A stretch of 64,000 bases of DNA, from assembly GCA_019843655.1 (NCBI GenBank), contig JACDQD010000105.1, forward strand, positions 4,340,001 through 4,404,000. Direction: 5' to 3'. Under the pieces are notes generated by a model. The model ran no database searches and was not told the DNA's origin. It saw nothing but the letters and a program-made list of their open reading frames with translations. The DNA is from Lethocerus indicus (Eukaryota; Arthropoda; Insecta; Hemiptera; Belostomatidae). The position numbers and the translations under genes were made by a program. Below, piece by piece: positions 51,385 to 64,000 of this stretch (position 1 is the stretch's first letter; the number at the start of each line of letters is the position of its first letter).

Positions 51385-53410
51385 ACTCCGCGCGGAAATA
51401 CTTTTCTTATGAACGGAAGAAAGTCGAGTACGATCTGTTTGGCGCGGGTCGTGTGGATAGAGATAGAGAAACGGCTGTCTCGTGTGGAATCCATCATGGA
51501 GATAAGGGCTGTTACATATCGACAAAAATATTTTTACCCTCCAGAAGGTCGGGGAACAGGGATCCTCCATCATAGGGGAAGCGAAACACGGTTTTGATGA
51601 TTAAAACATTCCTTTTAGGCACCATCGACCGCTCTTCGGAGACCGGGCCACTCGAGATACCCGGCTTGCGTAACCCCTTACTCGAGTAACTCTCGGGAGC
51701 CGAGTGCGCCTAACGCGTGCACACTTCGTGCACGCCAACTTTACGACAAGGCACTCGCGGCGTTTTCGTTTTACGATCCGTCGAAATGCTGTGCGCATCT
51801 TTTACAACGTGTGATCCAAGCGCCAGCCGGTGGGAAATTCGTAACTGCTAAATATTTTCAACACAAACACATGTGAAAATAGCGTGAAATACACGCCGAT
51901 TCTCAGTCTACGCACCAGGCCTAGATAGGTTAGGTTAGGCTCTATAAAATATAACTAATACTACAGTTAATTTGTACTTCTATTTGAATTTCCGAACTTC
52001 AGCTACCTTTCCGATTTCTCTTATGGATTGTAGGGAGAGGATATGAGTCAAAACTAGAAGTAGAAGTGTAGTATCCCTGAGTTAACGTTGATTTTATCAG
52101 GACTAGTAGGATCTATGGAGAAAAATGGACGGTTTTGAAAGAATAAATCTCTCATGACCGGTTGATGGTTTAAAATCGTTCTTTCTCAAAGCTCGAAGCT
52201 GATACAATGGGACAGTAAAATACAATTATAAACAGTGTGATAAGATTTTAATTGAAATTTTTGTTTTACCGCCAATATCTACTCACCCGTGTGCGGTGAC
52301 AACCACATTTTCCCAAGGTCCTGTTATTGAACCTGGCCAAAATTATCCTCCCCCCTCGGTCTTCCACTCCCGTGCCCTCTTAAAAAGAGTGCTCAGTCAG
52401 CGGTGGGGAAAGTGTAGCAGTGCCCTAACTGAAGCACCGAGCTCGAGAGCTGACCACGCACATCCTCCCGAGCACACTGGGGGGCTGGGAGGGGATTTAT
52501 AATAGGAACATCTGTCCGCCGGATCCTTTTGTGGGGCATTGGGGTCGGGGCTTATGCAGAAAAGGGACTGGTCGGTGCCATACTCGCCGGCACCACCACA
52601 CAAGTGCGGCATTAGTGGCTTTGAAAATGATTCTTCAATTACTACATTCGTGTTAGGTTACAGTGAATTCATAGGATGACGCGAAGACTCAGAGCTCTAT
52701 GACTCACTATATGATGAAAAATTATTTCACAACGTCTTACTGGATTTCACAAGTTTGTTGAACTACGATAGTATTTACTTTCAATTCAGTATTCACCACT
52801 AACGGCCATTTATTGCAAAAATATTTACGATAGAGCATAAATTAGCTGATCTACCCGCAAATTAAAGTGAACCGTGTGATCGAGGGGGCGAGGAGCGCAT
52901 GACAGATAGCTAATTGGGCTATATAGAAATAGACAAAGGAACACAGATGTGGCAAGCCGAAAATTGTCCATAGACAAGTGATGGGAAGACAAATGGAGGA
53001 GGACGGATACTAAGGGGGAGTTGTTGGTAAGGGAGGCCGAACGGGCGTGTTAAATGTTGGCAATGTCGGACAGAAAGAGTCGGTATGCCGCGATCTGGCA
53101 CCGATCTCCGACCGCATGTTTCCCCTTATGAATCACACACCCCCGCCACCCAGAAATAGGATACGGCTCGGAGCCGTTAGGACGACACTGCTACAACCCG
53201 AAATACACTGGGAGGTGTATAAACACGCGCAAAAAGGAAGGCCGCCCATTTGTCAACCGCCTAATTTTGCCCGCGGCAATACAACTTCCTTAATCCCTAG
53301 GCCAATGGCGCGTCCCGGATTATTGCACGATCATCTACCGTATCGAGTACTGGAAAGTTATAGCTGTAAATAAGAGATATATTGAATAGAAACTGGTCGA
53401 GAATTAACAA

Positions 53411-53435
53411 CCGTCCCATTAGTTATTTGGGACGG
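53411..53435. repeat. Hairpin: CCGTCCCA / TGGGACGG arms, 9-nt loop
   Basis: Eight-base GC-rich arms flank TTAGTTATT in AT-rich surroundings. No T-run follows, so a Pol III or bacterial-type terminator is not implied. Confidence 0.6.
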
Positions 53436-56400
53436 GCAGAAACCATCGATATAAAATTAATTAAATAACTAGTTCATTCTCGCAGTCGGGGCTATGAATT
53501 TTTCAAAATATTAATATTCAAACATCACTGGAGTTTTAATTAATTAAATTTAATTCCTCAATATTGGTATTAAGATTTTTCCATATAGATGTACAAACAT
53601 ATGTACATTTTTATTTATTCGATATTTACTACGCATATTATTACTATTATAAAGTATGCAACAATCAACACAACTGACTGGTACTTGACAACCCAACTGG
53701 AATTGAATTGTTGTTTGGACTTATTTCTAAAACACCAATATCGATCCTTCCACTACAAGCAGACACTAAATGAATCAAACAGAATTTAGTTGGGGAGGGA
53801 ATTCTTTATTTCATACTGTTTTAATGGTATGTTTAGCCAAGAATGTTGTCCTATTCTTGGAAAAGGTTGTTTCTAAACCTTTAAAGAGAATAGATCTAGT
53901 GCCTGCTGCGCCGTATCTTCGCGCCGACATCCCATTTTCCTGTCTGTTTCGCACACTTTAAGTAGTAATCTAGAGAAAAACAAACGGCGCTTTAAAAAAT
54001 ACAAGTACGTTAAATCTATTCATAGGATAAGGGAGAATATTAGAACCGAAATATACAGTACTGTTGGCAAACGTCTGGCGAAATTTTCAACGAAGCGAGA
54101 GTACATGAAAAGAAACGCGTCTAGGGTTGGGTAGGCGCAGAAAACATTGGCCACAGTGTCTATTAATACGCCGACAGTTTATGGGAGAACTTGTAAACAA
54201 ATAGACCCGACGGTAGTTGCGCCTCCGGAGAGAGTTTTAAAATTAACGAACAGCCAAATCCTGATTTAGTACGACAAACGGGATATTAGCGAAAGAGCGA
54301 GAGATTTTGTTATCAGTGGTTAGTAACAATTTCATCCCTTAAAGCTGGTTCATCTTATTTTTTAAAATTACAGAACAGTAAAGTGGACAAATAGTGATAG
54401 TAATAATAAAACATTAAAATGTTCTAGTCTTCTCTCTCTCAAACTTCATTTGTGAATCATTTGTGGAGTCGAAGTATCCGAAGTAAAATTTGGAACAAAT
54501 TTTATCATGTCATAATATATACGCTCAACACGCATATATTATCGCAATTGCTCACATTTTTAACTGCATTTTATAAATTTGTGAACCCATGGTCAGCGTT
54601 GACGGGACGCTTCATCCTGTATCGCTTCATCTTACTTTGCTGCTGTGTTCTGACGATGGCTAGAAACGGAAAAAAGACGAGGGGAAACAGGATCGAAGGA
54701 GTGATTGCGTCCAAACCCCTCCCTTTGCTATAGTAATGTTTTGGGACGATTTTTTTTTATTTGGTAAACACACCGGCTCCGAAATTGCGGATCCGGGGCT
54801 GTCCGAAAGTCAGTACGATGATTTGAATCATCGGCGGGTAAATGAGGAGCGCACGTAGCTGGCCACTGAGTGGGTCTCCCCAAATAGCTTCTGTAGACTC
54901 CGAGCCTCGTACGGTAAACAGGTCCGCAAGGTTAAGAAACCAGCCCACAGACCCGGTTTCTAGCGTGCACGAGACTCCCCGTCTAAAAGTAAAACGGACA
55001 CGGCCCACGGGGGAATTTATAGGCCTACACGGTAACAACACCAGGGAACTTTTCTCAGGCATTCCCCCGCCTCTAAACACGATAGATCGGCTTCAGTCTA
55101 CGGCGAATTAGGCCCTCCAGCCTAACCCCTCCCACCGACATTATTTCAGTTTCGATTACGTTACAGGGTTTAACAACAGGAAATGTTAAAGAAGCAGAAA
55201 TTCTTTCCTCGTACACGTTGCTTCTATCCTGTATGTAGGTCGTACAGAGAGTTCATTGAAATTATTGCAACATTTTCCTCGCAAATGATTTATCAGATCT
55301 TGTCAAGAGAGTTTACAACAAATAACAAAATAACAGCATAGTGCCGTTATGATTAAGTTCAAGAAAGTAAAATACGTCTCTATTAAAATTAATATGTAAT
55401 ATTTGTTGAATATTTTATTGAATTTTAATTGTCCCTTTCACTGATTCCGTCTCAGGATCCATTGGCCTCTTTTTAAATCTTGACTAAAAATTTATCTGTC
55501 TTAATATTTGATTGCACATAGTTAATATTTCAACTCAACTATGTTTTGGGGAATATTGACCTGACTGTTCTTGGGTGGAGGAGTTTATTCCTGGAAGGAT
55601 ACAGATGCGATCAGCATAGTCATCAGAAGCTCCTCAAGCCCTTAAATGGGGAGCCTCCTTAGGACCTGGTCTTAATACTGGTGTTATCCTGGTGTTTAGT
55701 CACACCTCATGTCCCCTTTCCCCGATGTCGGTCAGTGCTGTCTCCAGACGCTCCCACTCACCGTTATTTCAGTGACTACACCCTTCAAATTCCGCGTGAA
55801 ATGACAGCTACACGAATTCGAGCATTTGTTCAATTCCGCCTCTTTCTACCTAATGAGCCGTGTCGGACCTCTGTCACAGTTGAGTATGGAATTGTCCCCC
55901 AATGACCTCGTTATATATGGGCATCTCGCTGCCAGTATTGAGAGCGAGGGCGTCTAAAAGTATATCGGACGGGAAGTGATTGTTCAGGACGAGACTAGCT
56001 TAAACGAAACCTAATGAATTTTCCTCAGTTACAAACGGGTGGGGCTCCATAACTCCATAAATTTTACCCGAATACCAGGACACAATATTGGGTTCATCTC
56101 CAGCAGCAGTGAACCGGAGCTGGCAACTATACTGAAGAAACCCTCGAGATGTGCTAATCCCTGTAGTTGTTGAAAATTACTCCTTCTACAGTAGCTGACG
56201 TAGACTGCTGACCAATACAAGAGGTTTAGTCTCACTTCAATTCTGGGAACTAAACGGGAACTCGGCAAGAAGAATTTCCGATCTCGAGTGGCCGTTCTCT
56301 TAACCTAAATTTCCCCGGATATTAAATCATCGGCCCGAAGTATTTTCACGAAACTTTTCCAAACGCAAGAGGGCTCAATGGATACGCGCGGTTTATACGA

Positions 56401-59400
56401 ACAGTGCAAACGAATCCGGAACAATAATTTTCCCTTGAGATGAAAAAGAAATTAACGACCGCAGCGACCTCGGTATTATTAATTAGTTGAAATATTCCTT
56501 CAATTGCAACAAATTTCAGCTGGTTAAACGAGAATCCGGCATACTCGTCAGAATTATTATTGATGCATCACCCATTCTCTTTAAGAATTATTTATTTTAA
56601 ATGAACTATTTTTCTTTAACATTTAAACGAATAATCTATCGACACTTGCTGTGTGTCATCTGAATTGTTGCCCGTATTATTATTATGACGACCTTAACAA
56701 ATTTTAAAATCTAGTATATAATATGGGACAACTTCAGCCAGAATAATAAGGTAAATTATCGGAGGACTTGTACCTTCTTTTCTACGCCAAATATGTTGAT
56801 AGAAGCAGTATTTGTATCCTTTGACCAATTAAATGTCGCGTCTGTACAAATTTACAGTCGAATCGGTGTAAAAGTGTTGAGCCAATAATTGGCTTTTAAT
56901 TGTTGAACTTGAAGTGTGGGATGTTGAAATTGAGAAGGTGTATAGGAAGGCTGGCCGTGTATCTTGGGCCGTTTATTTCCCGGCTCTGACGCGAACTGAC
57001 TCAGCGTGAATCGCCAAATGAAGTGGTCCACAATTGGCTCCATAACGCCCAACAGACCGATCGTTTTTCAGCGGTTTTCAGCCCACCCAAGCTCAGGATT
57101 TTTCCCGACCTATTCCACATCTAAAAACCGACCAAACATTTCCTTTAGCTTTACCTCATTTATTTCAACAGTCATTCCAATTATTATTATTACAATAGTC
57201 AACATCGTTTTCTGTCGTCTCAGAAACTAAGTCTGAGAGGTCTTTAATCGCGGGATGGAGAATTTGTAATTTCAATATTTTGTATCATTACAATATTAAC
57301 ATAATATTATTAATAATAGTAACTTCAGCTGTTATTTTTCATATTGGAAGGGGCAGCAAATCGCAGTTAAAAATGGCAGTACAATTGAGCATTGTAATCT
57401 CGGAACACTTATTCGTCAACTGGCACGGAAAGATCTCGTCAGGCGGACGGCGTTATTCGAGATCGAAACTAGCGAATTAGTTATTTTTGCCGCCTTGGCC
57501 TCACTTGCCAACAATAATGGAGTTTCGAAAACAGATATAATATTCCGCAAGGTAGAAATTTGTCCTCCGGGACAGTTCTACGAAGGAACGGCGGCTATTG
57601 GGGCGTTGCCGTTTCTCTCTCGGGACCCCGTTTTCCCAGTACGATTCCCGCACGGATATAAAATTCAGCGAACCAACCGGTTTCAAATCATTTTCGCCTT
57701 GCAAATAATACAATCCTTTGTTGGACCAGTGGTTGATGACAAGTTACAAAAATAATGCAAATTACGCAGTGTTTATGACCGATTTAAACTGTCCTTTCCT
57801 TGCCTGAGCGCAACTTTTGGCTATAATCGATACATTAAAATGTCGTAGATGAACATAAAATTAAACATTACAGTCATGGGGAGTACAATTACAACTGGAG
57901 GAATGTAGGAAGGTGAATTCCAGAGTAATAATTATGTATCATTATAATTATACTATTTTTCCTTAATCTGATACGATAGAATAAATCACACGATTCCTTA
58001 AAGAGGACTTCATAGTGCTATTGAAATTCTAAACGTCGACCAGAACAATCGAAAAATGGAAATTTTAAAACAAAGACTATTTCTTTTTCGCTTCCTATCT
58101 CTTATACCACTTATATAAAGAAGTGTCTCTTATGAATGCGATAATGAAACTAGATTAGATACAGGGTGTACCTTGAATATTTCGTTCTTTTTTTGTTCTT
58201 CTCGCGGCTTCATCGTACGAGGTGGCATTAATCCGGACGTACAATCGTAACCGAGATAAGATAGGCGGACGTCGGCGATGACTGCAATACGGCTCGGGCC
58301 GATTCTGCGCAAATAATATTTGCGGCTCGGAAATTACAACCGTGCGGGAGCCTTTTAAAAGATTAACCCCTTCGCACGCCGTAGTGTAGCCGAGTGGGAA
58401 ACATTCCACGATTGGGCAAACGAAAAGATACTAAAATCGGAAAAGATTTCAATGAACCCCCCAAGTTCAATGGCCCAGACATGTTTTCAAGTGGGATAGC
58501 TTTCGTTTATAAAAATCCATATAGTTGTACACATTAAATTAACGTAATGAGTGAAGTTATTTACACAATCATTTGTTATAGTTACTCAAAACTCAGTCGG
58601 GTGGCAGCTTCCTTTTTATAGTCTAAAACCAATTCTAAGACTGTCGGCTGTGAGAAGGATAACAGGATACGATCAGATGTAATTATAGCATTCGATGGTA
58701 TGCTTGAAGATATAGTATTGGTTTATTAATTTACGTCACCCGCATGTAGATTCAATACGCTCAACCAGTGGCCGCCGACCTTAAAGGCGATGCGATGCAA
58801 AACTGCATAAGCGGTGAGCGATGCGTGCGTAGTATCAGCAGCGCCGTTCAACAATACGCGTCGGGCTTCTTAAAAACTCGTCGCTTTTTTTCAGGCCGTA
58901 GTCAATATTAACAATTATGTATCGAGTACACATGAAAGCATCATTAAATCATCGGCACATGCGGTGATTTCGGAACCGAATTATACCATTCCCGAAAACC
59001 CGAGTCTCATTTTGTATGGGCGTTACGCCACTCGTATATGTGACTGACTTCCTTCACGGCACGTTTTTGACGGGCGCCGAATTTTAGCCTCGAGTTTTCC
59101 TGTAGTTTTAAGCCGATCCCCTCGCTTTTTTAATTAAGGGAAAATTCGGTACGCCACTTTCCGGGAAAAATAAAAAATTAAATTCATTCGGTCATTTGTA
59201 GCCTTAAACAAGAGCCTACCATCTGAACAAATAAATGCCGTCCATATAAAATGAGATTAGCTTTCCGAAAAGAAATAATTGAAGAGAGTTACAAAATCGG
59301 TGGAGTTTTTTTTGGTCCGGTATAAAAACATCGGGGCGCTGATCCTATGAATTTTCCTTGTACTAATCAATCGCGGGCACCCGTGTGAATTCCAGAAGAA

Positions 59401-62160
59401 CTAAAAAATAAAATACATTTTTAAAAATGTATAAACACTCGTACCAAAAATAGCGCTGTTCGAAATTTAATGAGACAAAAATATTACTAACAAAAACGGG
59501 GAATATAAAACCTCACTCCCGCTTGACCAAATTCTACACAGTATAATTTACCCTTTGATCATAAACTGATAATTATCTCACGACTATTTAATTTACTTTT
59601 TCAACCTGCTAAGTCTACAAGGGATAATTCTTGCCATAACTTCCCGAAAACACGTTCCGGTTTCGGAGGAACTAAATTCTCAGTGAAGGGACCGTGGGCG
59701 TATGAAAGGGGTTCGGCGCTCGGGTCTACCATTATTTGAGCATTACAGCCCCGCCTAATACCCAAAGACCTCGGTCAGGCTGCCCAACCTGAAACCCCGA
59801 TCATCCGACTCAAACATGAATATGTTGAACAAACTGCGAATTTAATGATCCGTCCCATTTTCGATTAGCATTTTGTAAACGGCAATTTATTAAATTAAGG
59901 CAGGTTTTGTGGTAATTTTTATAAACTACAATAAACCACAAAATTATATTTGAATGCTCATTTCTGTGAGAACACATTTTAATTCTATGTATATAATCGG
60001 AAGTACAATATTAATTCAAGATTACATATTAACAAAAACAATTCAATGACTCAATTTGTCATTCAATTAAATGGCGTTCTCCAAGAGAATGAGAGTATAT
60101 ATGGTACGTAATTAAGATATTCGAAGTGTTAGGTTTTATTATATACACCAGAGTTTATACACGTTATATTAACGTTAATCTCTTTTTATTTATTTTAAGA
60201 GAATCCAGTACGCAAATTACAAAGTAAGCAATTTATACGAGTTCTATTGTGAGCCCAAAACTGTTTTTCAATTATAACCGGATGTTTACAACTCTGTTTC
60301 CTTGTTCGGCGATTTATGACTCATTTAACGTCGCCCTATCTCTAAAATGACCAATAAAGGAAGTTTATGAACGGAGTTTTTTTGGCGTGCAATTAATTAG
60401 TATGAATAGAAAGATTTATGATACGGGCTATTCTACTGTTGAGATAATTGAACAGTGAATATCAATGAGGTGAGGTCGGTATTAATTTCATTATTGCAAT
60501 TATAACGTAATATTAATTCCGGTATATTGTATACAATGTGCGTGTTTCAAATAGTGTAAATGTTCTGAGGGCCAGAAATCAATATATTAATGTTGTCAAT
60601 TAAACTAAACAAAACATGCCAAGAACTTCATAGCGTAGAAATTATGATTAGTTTATTTCAATGAAATTACTTTTAGTTACTGTAAATTACTAACCATGTA
60701 AATCTTACCATTACACTCATAGGTGCACTTTAAAAGACGTTCAGACTAATAAATAATTTAAGTTTCGTAACTTAATCGTGAATTCGCAGTAGGGATCTGA
60801 AACAGAAAGCATTAGAACAATGTTTAGGCTACGAACATTAGAGCAAATATATGCTACCAAAGTATTTCTGAATTCCATGATCGCGGCAAAAAATAGACAA
60901 ATTAAAAAAAACGTTTACTATTAATCAGTTTCATAATTCTTAACAAATTTTGTTTTCGATTTAATTAAACTGTTAGGAGAGATGGATGAAATAACTAAAT
61001 TCTAATACGAAACGGGCGGCTTTGCAAGAATTGAGTAGCTGTGTTCTAATAAAAAATAATAACAATATCCTCAAAATTAAAAATTATTCATTCAATTTGC
61101 AGACATAATTCCTGCGTGTTACAGTGAGGCCTGCTTAGTACACAAGTACAGACTATTTTTCGTTATTTCTTCCACAATTAGCATTTATACTTATTGACGT
61201 TTCTTTTTTATTCCGAATCGTAAATGATTTAACGGGACGCTTGTGTACGATATTATCAATATAAAAAAAGCAATAATAGTCGGCCATGTCCTATATTATT
61301 GGCACGAAACACGCTATAGCTAAAAAATAAAAAGGGAAAAACAAAGAACACGTAATAGTCAGAATTACTGGCACATTCTTATTAGGTCAGTTGTCCTAGA
61401 AGATGGTGGATTGAACAATTCGGACGTTGTCAACGTACACTTTTATTGTTCGATTTTTGAAAACCAATACAGAGCACATCAAACTCGATATCCGTTAAGA
61501 GGCCCAATTGCGTAACAACTTGGGATTTTATCGAATGAATATCTGAATTTTCTAAAGGCGCCATAATGATTCCGGTCAAAATGAATCGACGAGTGCACTC
61601 GAAAACTGTCCGTGAGAAATCAAGAGAGAAATTAGCTAATTACAACTCTCGAGAGAGATATGAGGCTCCGATTGTTCGAAGATTCGTACCGATGTTCGGA
61701 TTGTTCACTGTTTGTAGCAGTTTGCGCATTGTCGAATTCAATAGGGAGGCCAACGCGCTGGCATTTGTACAGAGAGGGAAAATTAAAAACCCGTCCTTGT
61801 ACTGTGCTCCGAGACGCGAACAATAACGCACCAGATAATAGCGAAGCGCCGAGCCTAAAAAAAAAAAAAACATAAAAAGCTTTTATTAAACCCTAATCGC
61901 TAACGGATCGCAGGCCTGTTATAATTATTTCAATTAATCCGGACGACATCGCGTTAATTAAGTGTCCAATCCTAATTTTTCTACGTTTCTATTCTGATTC
62001 GCGATTAATCGTGTGATTTACCGTTTCGACTTCTCGTCACAGCAAGTAGGAATCAGTTAATCATATGGTGTAAATGCTGACAGTGGTGACAGCATGTATA
62101 ATTGGTAGCCGATACGTATAAGTACGTCACAGTTAGATGCGACCTAAGTGGAAAGCTCGC

Positions 62161-62192
62161 ATTATAATATTGTTCACTGACAATATTATAAT
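62161..62192. repeat. Hairpin: perfect 13-bp arms, 6-nt loop
   Basis: ATTATAATATTGT and ACAATATTATAAT surround TCACTG. This is the longest perfect short inverted repeat I found. It is AT-only apart from one G/C pair, so a cruciform is possible. It is too short for a usual microRNA precursor. Confidence 0.7.
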
Positions 62193-63770
62193 TTAAAGAA
62201 AAAAAACATCTATCGAGTAAAAGTATATGACAGAAAATAATGGTAATATTAACATTGGGACCAGCTAAATAAATAGTAAATCTTTATACAAATTTAATTT
62301 AACCAAACTCGTGGGGCCATTTATACGGTTTAGCCGGTTGCAGAGGGTGACCATTTCTGGAGATAAGGTTATTAAGAATAGTGGGATATGAGGAAATGAA
62401 TGTCCGCTTTTTTTTTATCTCTGACCTCTCGACCTGGATAATATTACCTTCGTATAGTAATAATACTACTTATTTTTTAATTTAACACTATATTATTATA
62501 ACGATAGCACAGTCGACAGCGTGGAGTGAAAATAATAAAAAGCGTATAAATTCGGGTTATGCCGTTCGTGTATTAAACGCGACGCCTGAACAAAGCCGAA
62601 TCGATTTCCCGACATTTTAATCGCACGAATTCTGTTCGCAGCGCCGGGATCAATATTAATATTTGAGCCGCAAATAGCCGGTAAAATCTTCTTATACTTT
62701 GGGGCGAAAAAAAAATACAAGCGCGGTCGTTCATAAATTAAGCCCTTGCCAGGTATTTGCCGCCGGTAAAAATACGCTTCTGCTTAACTATTCGTTAATG
62801 TTTAACAAACTCCCGAGCACACTCCTCAACCCATAAAGCTATTCTAATAAAAAAAATTGTTTAAATGTAGTAGGTAGGTTTTAATTTTCAACTAAGAGCT
62901 ACCGGTTTGCCGACCCCTGCGTTAAACTCAAATCTATGAAACAATATTGGATCTAAATAACGGAGAATGGAAATTATATATATTTATAAGCAGTATCATT
63001 CGGACTTTTCATTGTGTCTGAAGCTGTAATTTGGTGGTGTAAGTTGGTCGTTCTCGTTGGACTTATTTGGGGCGCTTTTACACGACATGAATACATTTCA
63101 CTTGTTTCGCATTCACGTCGCTGTTTTCACCGCTCCCGGAATTCGTTACAGGCCGGAAGCCGAACGGGGGGGGGGGCTCCGTTTTGAAGCGGCCGGCCCT
63201 AGGAGTAATTATATTTTGTCACGAGTCTTGGAGGAGATAGGGATCGTGGGGCTGCTATTCTGGCGCGGGCTTGCGCAACGATGAAGGGCGTTATGAAATG
63301 GTCCGTATCGGTGACACCGTATCGGCGATTATATACGCCCGGTGACAACAACCGGGAAACCGTCAACCGGCGCCGCATCTGAAACGTCGCTCGCTCTGTT
63401 GTGCAACACAATTGGACAATTATTATATTGCCTCAACTTTCATTTTATTTTTTCTCAAACGCGTAAAACCATTCGGGATACAATTTCCGGCGCATTTAGC
63501 CGGGCAAAATTTATGGTTACGCCTATTTCAATTGATTCTCCATTCGACTGGCTCGTCAACCTCTCGCTCAGAATTGAATCATTGGCCCATTCCCGCCGCC
63601 GTCACCTTCCTCTCTCGAGTCTCGTAGAGGCGGAGGGTCATCCTAGGGGGAATCTCTCCTGATCCAAGTGATCTCTTGACAGCTTCTCGGGTTCAAAGAG
63701 CCTATTTCAGCAAAGTGAGTGATGAATGTCGATCGTTTCCACCTTGTCTTAATAGCTGGTACTTAAAATA

Positions 63771-63938
63771 GCATCCGAAGTAGTTGGTAAGTACGCCACG
63801 TACTGAGTGGTCATGAGCTGTGATCCGGGTTTGAATCCCACCGAGCGGGCCGAGTTAACTGCAAGTTTAAACTGAACCTTGAATTTTCTGCACTGAAAAT
63901 TTGTAACGAGTCGATTGTTCCGAATATAAAAAAAAAAT
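63771..63938 (+). repeat. tRNA-derived SINE-like element with A-rich tail (copy 2)
   Basis: A D-arm-like TAGTTGGTAAGTA (63781-63793) is followed by an anticodon-like arm: stem GCCAC/GTGGT around a seven-base loop GTACTGA with the expected T at position 33. A T-loop TTTGAAT between GGG and CCC (63827-63839) comes next, then a GC-rich trailer, GCAAGTTTAA, and an A-run at about 63928-63937. The T-stem pairs at only three positions and the variable region is too long, so this is a tRNA-derived retroposon, not a working tRNA. Confidence 0.55.
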
Positions 63939-64000
63939 ATCTCCGCCACAAAGGCATCTGTATCAGTAATAAAATGACGTACGCCTATTGAAATGTCTGT

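Larger units (their letters stand above)
51385..63770. other. Non-coding stretch, no gene seen
   Basis: A TTAGG-like run (51925-51939) and two hairpins are the only definite structures. About 55440-56270 is relatively CpG-poor with degraded open frames and may be ancient mobile-element DNA, but no reverse transcriptase, transposase or integrase motif is legible. About 59900-61300 is strongly AT-rich. Confidence 0.55.

Noticed and set aside
51925..51939. TTAGG-like telomeric repeat
   Set aside because: Only about two to three units. Short runs of this kind are scattered in insect chromosomes and do not show a telomere.
62161..62192. MicroRNA precursor
   Set aside because: The stem is 13 bp with a 6-base loop, shorter than the stems of about 22 bp or more needed for Dicer processing.
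1..64000. CRISPR array, bacterial operon, rRNA or viral genes
   Set aside because: No regularly spaced repeats, no Shine-Dalgarno-linked gene runs, no rRNA segments and no legible viral or transposon protein were seen.

Overview
The window is animal nuclear DNA, almost certainly from an arthropod and most likely an insect. It holds one recognisable protein-coding gene, Tob (BTG/Tob anti-proliferative family), on the + strand at 38467-39841. The encoded BTG domain is close to the insect Tob form as I know it. The gene has a GT-AG intron, a CAAA-ATG start context and a long AT-rich 3' flank. CpG is not obviously depleted, there are many AT, CT and GA microsatellites, and a short TTAGG-type run is present. 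These features fit an arthropod. I cannot name the species.

Layout. Positions 1 to about 38.3 kb contain no gene I can support. This is unique-looking AT-rich DNA broken by GC-rich islands near 6.1-6.6, 9.6-10.0, 12.5-13.0, 15.3-15.7, 18.4-18.6, 29.5-30.0 and 34.7-35.1 kb. It also carries microsatellites, several perfect palindromes or inverted repeats, and a tRNA-derived SINE-like copy on the minus strand near 21.85 kb. A 3' splice site at about 38311 opens the exon that carries the Tob start codon, so at least one 5' non-coding exon and the promoter lie further upstream, inside or outside the window.

Tob itself has two coding exons, 38467-39220 and 39334-39841, separated by a 113-nt intron. 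As assembled, exon 1 changes reading frame between about 38940 and 39060, in a GC-rich proline/alanine stretch. One missing base would restore a 420-residue protein. The protein has the conserved BTG domain with Trp93, an [15 protein letters not shown] block, glutamine, alanine and histidine runs, and the family C-terminal VAN. A sequencing or assembly deletion is the likeliest cause of the break, but a real lesion or recoding is not excluded.

Downstream, 39842 to about 42.3 kb (or 43.9 kb) looks like a long U-rich 3' UTR with two candidate cleavage sites. From there to the end no gene is visible. That part holds a purine/pyrimidine tract with a GGGGCC-type repeat (50.3-50.6 kb), two diverged copies of an unnamed repeat of about 0.2 kb, each lying downstream of an (AT)n tract (49.3 and 51.2 kb), a perfect 13-bp-arm hairpin (62.16 kb), and a second tRNA-derived SINE-like copy (63.8 kb).

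No bacterial operon, CRISPR array, rRNA, intact tRNA or intact transposase was found. I did not see a new multi-gene system. The most notable signals are the Tob frame break, the isolation of Tob in a large non-coding domain, the two repeat families and the palindromes.
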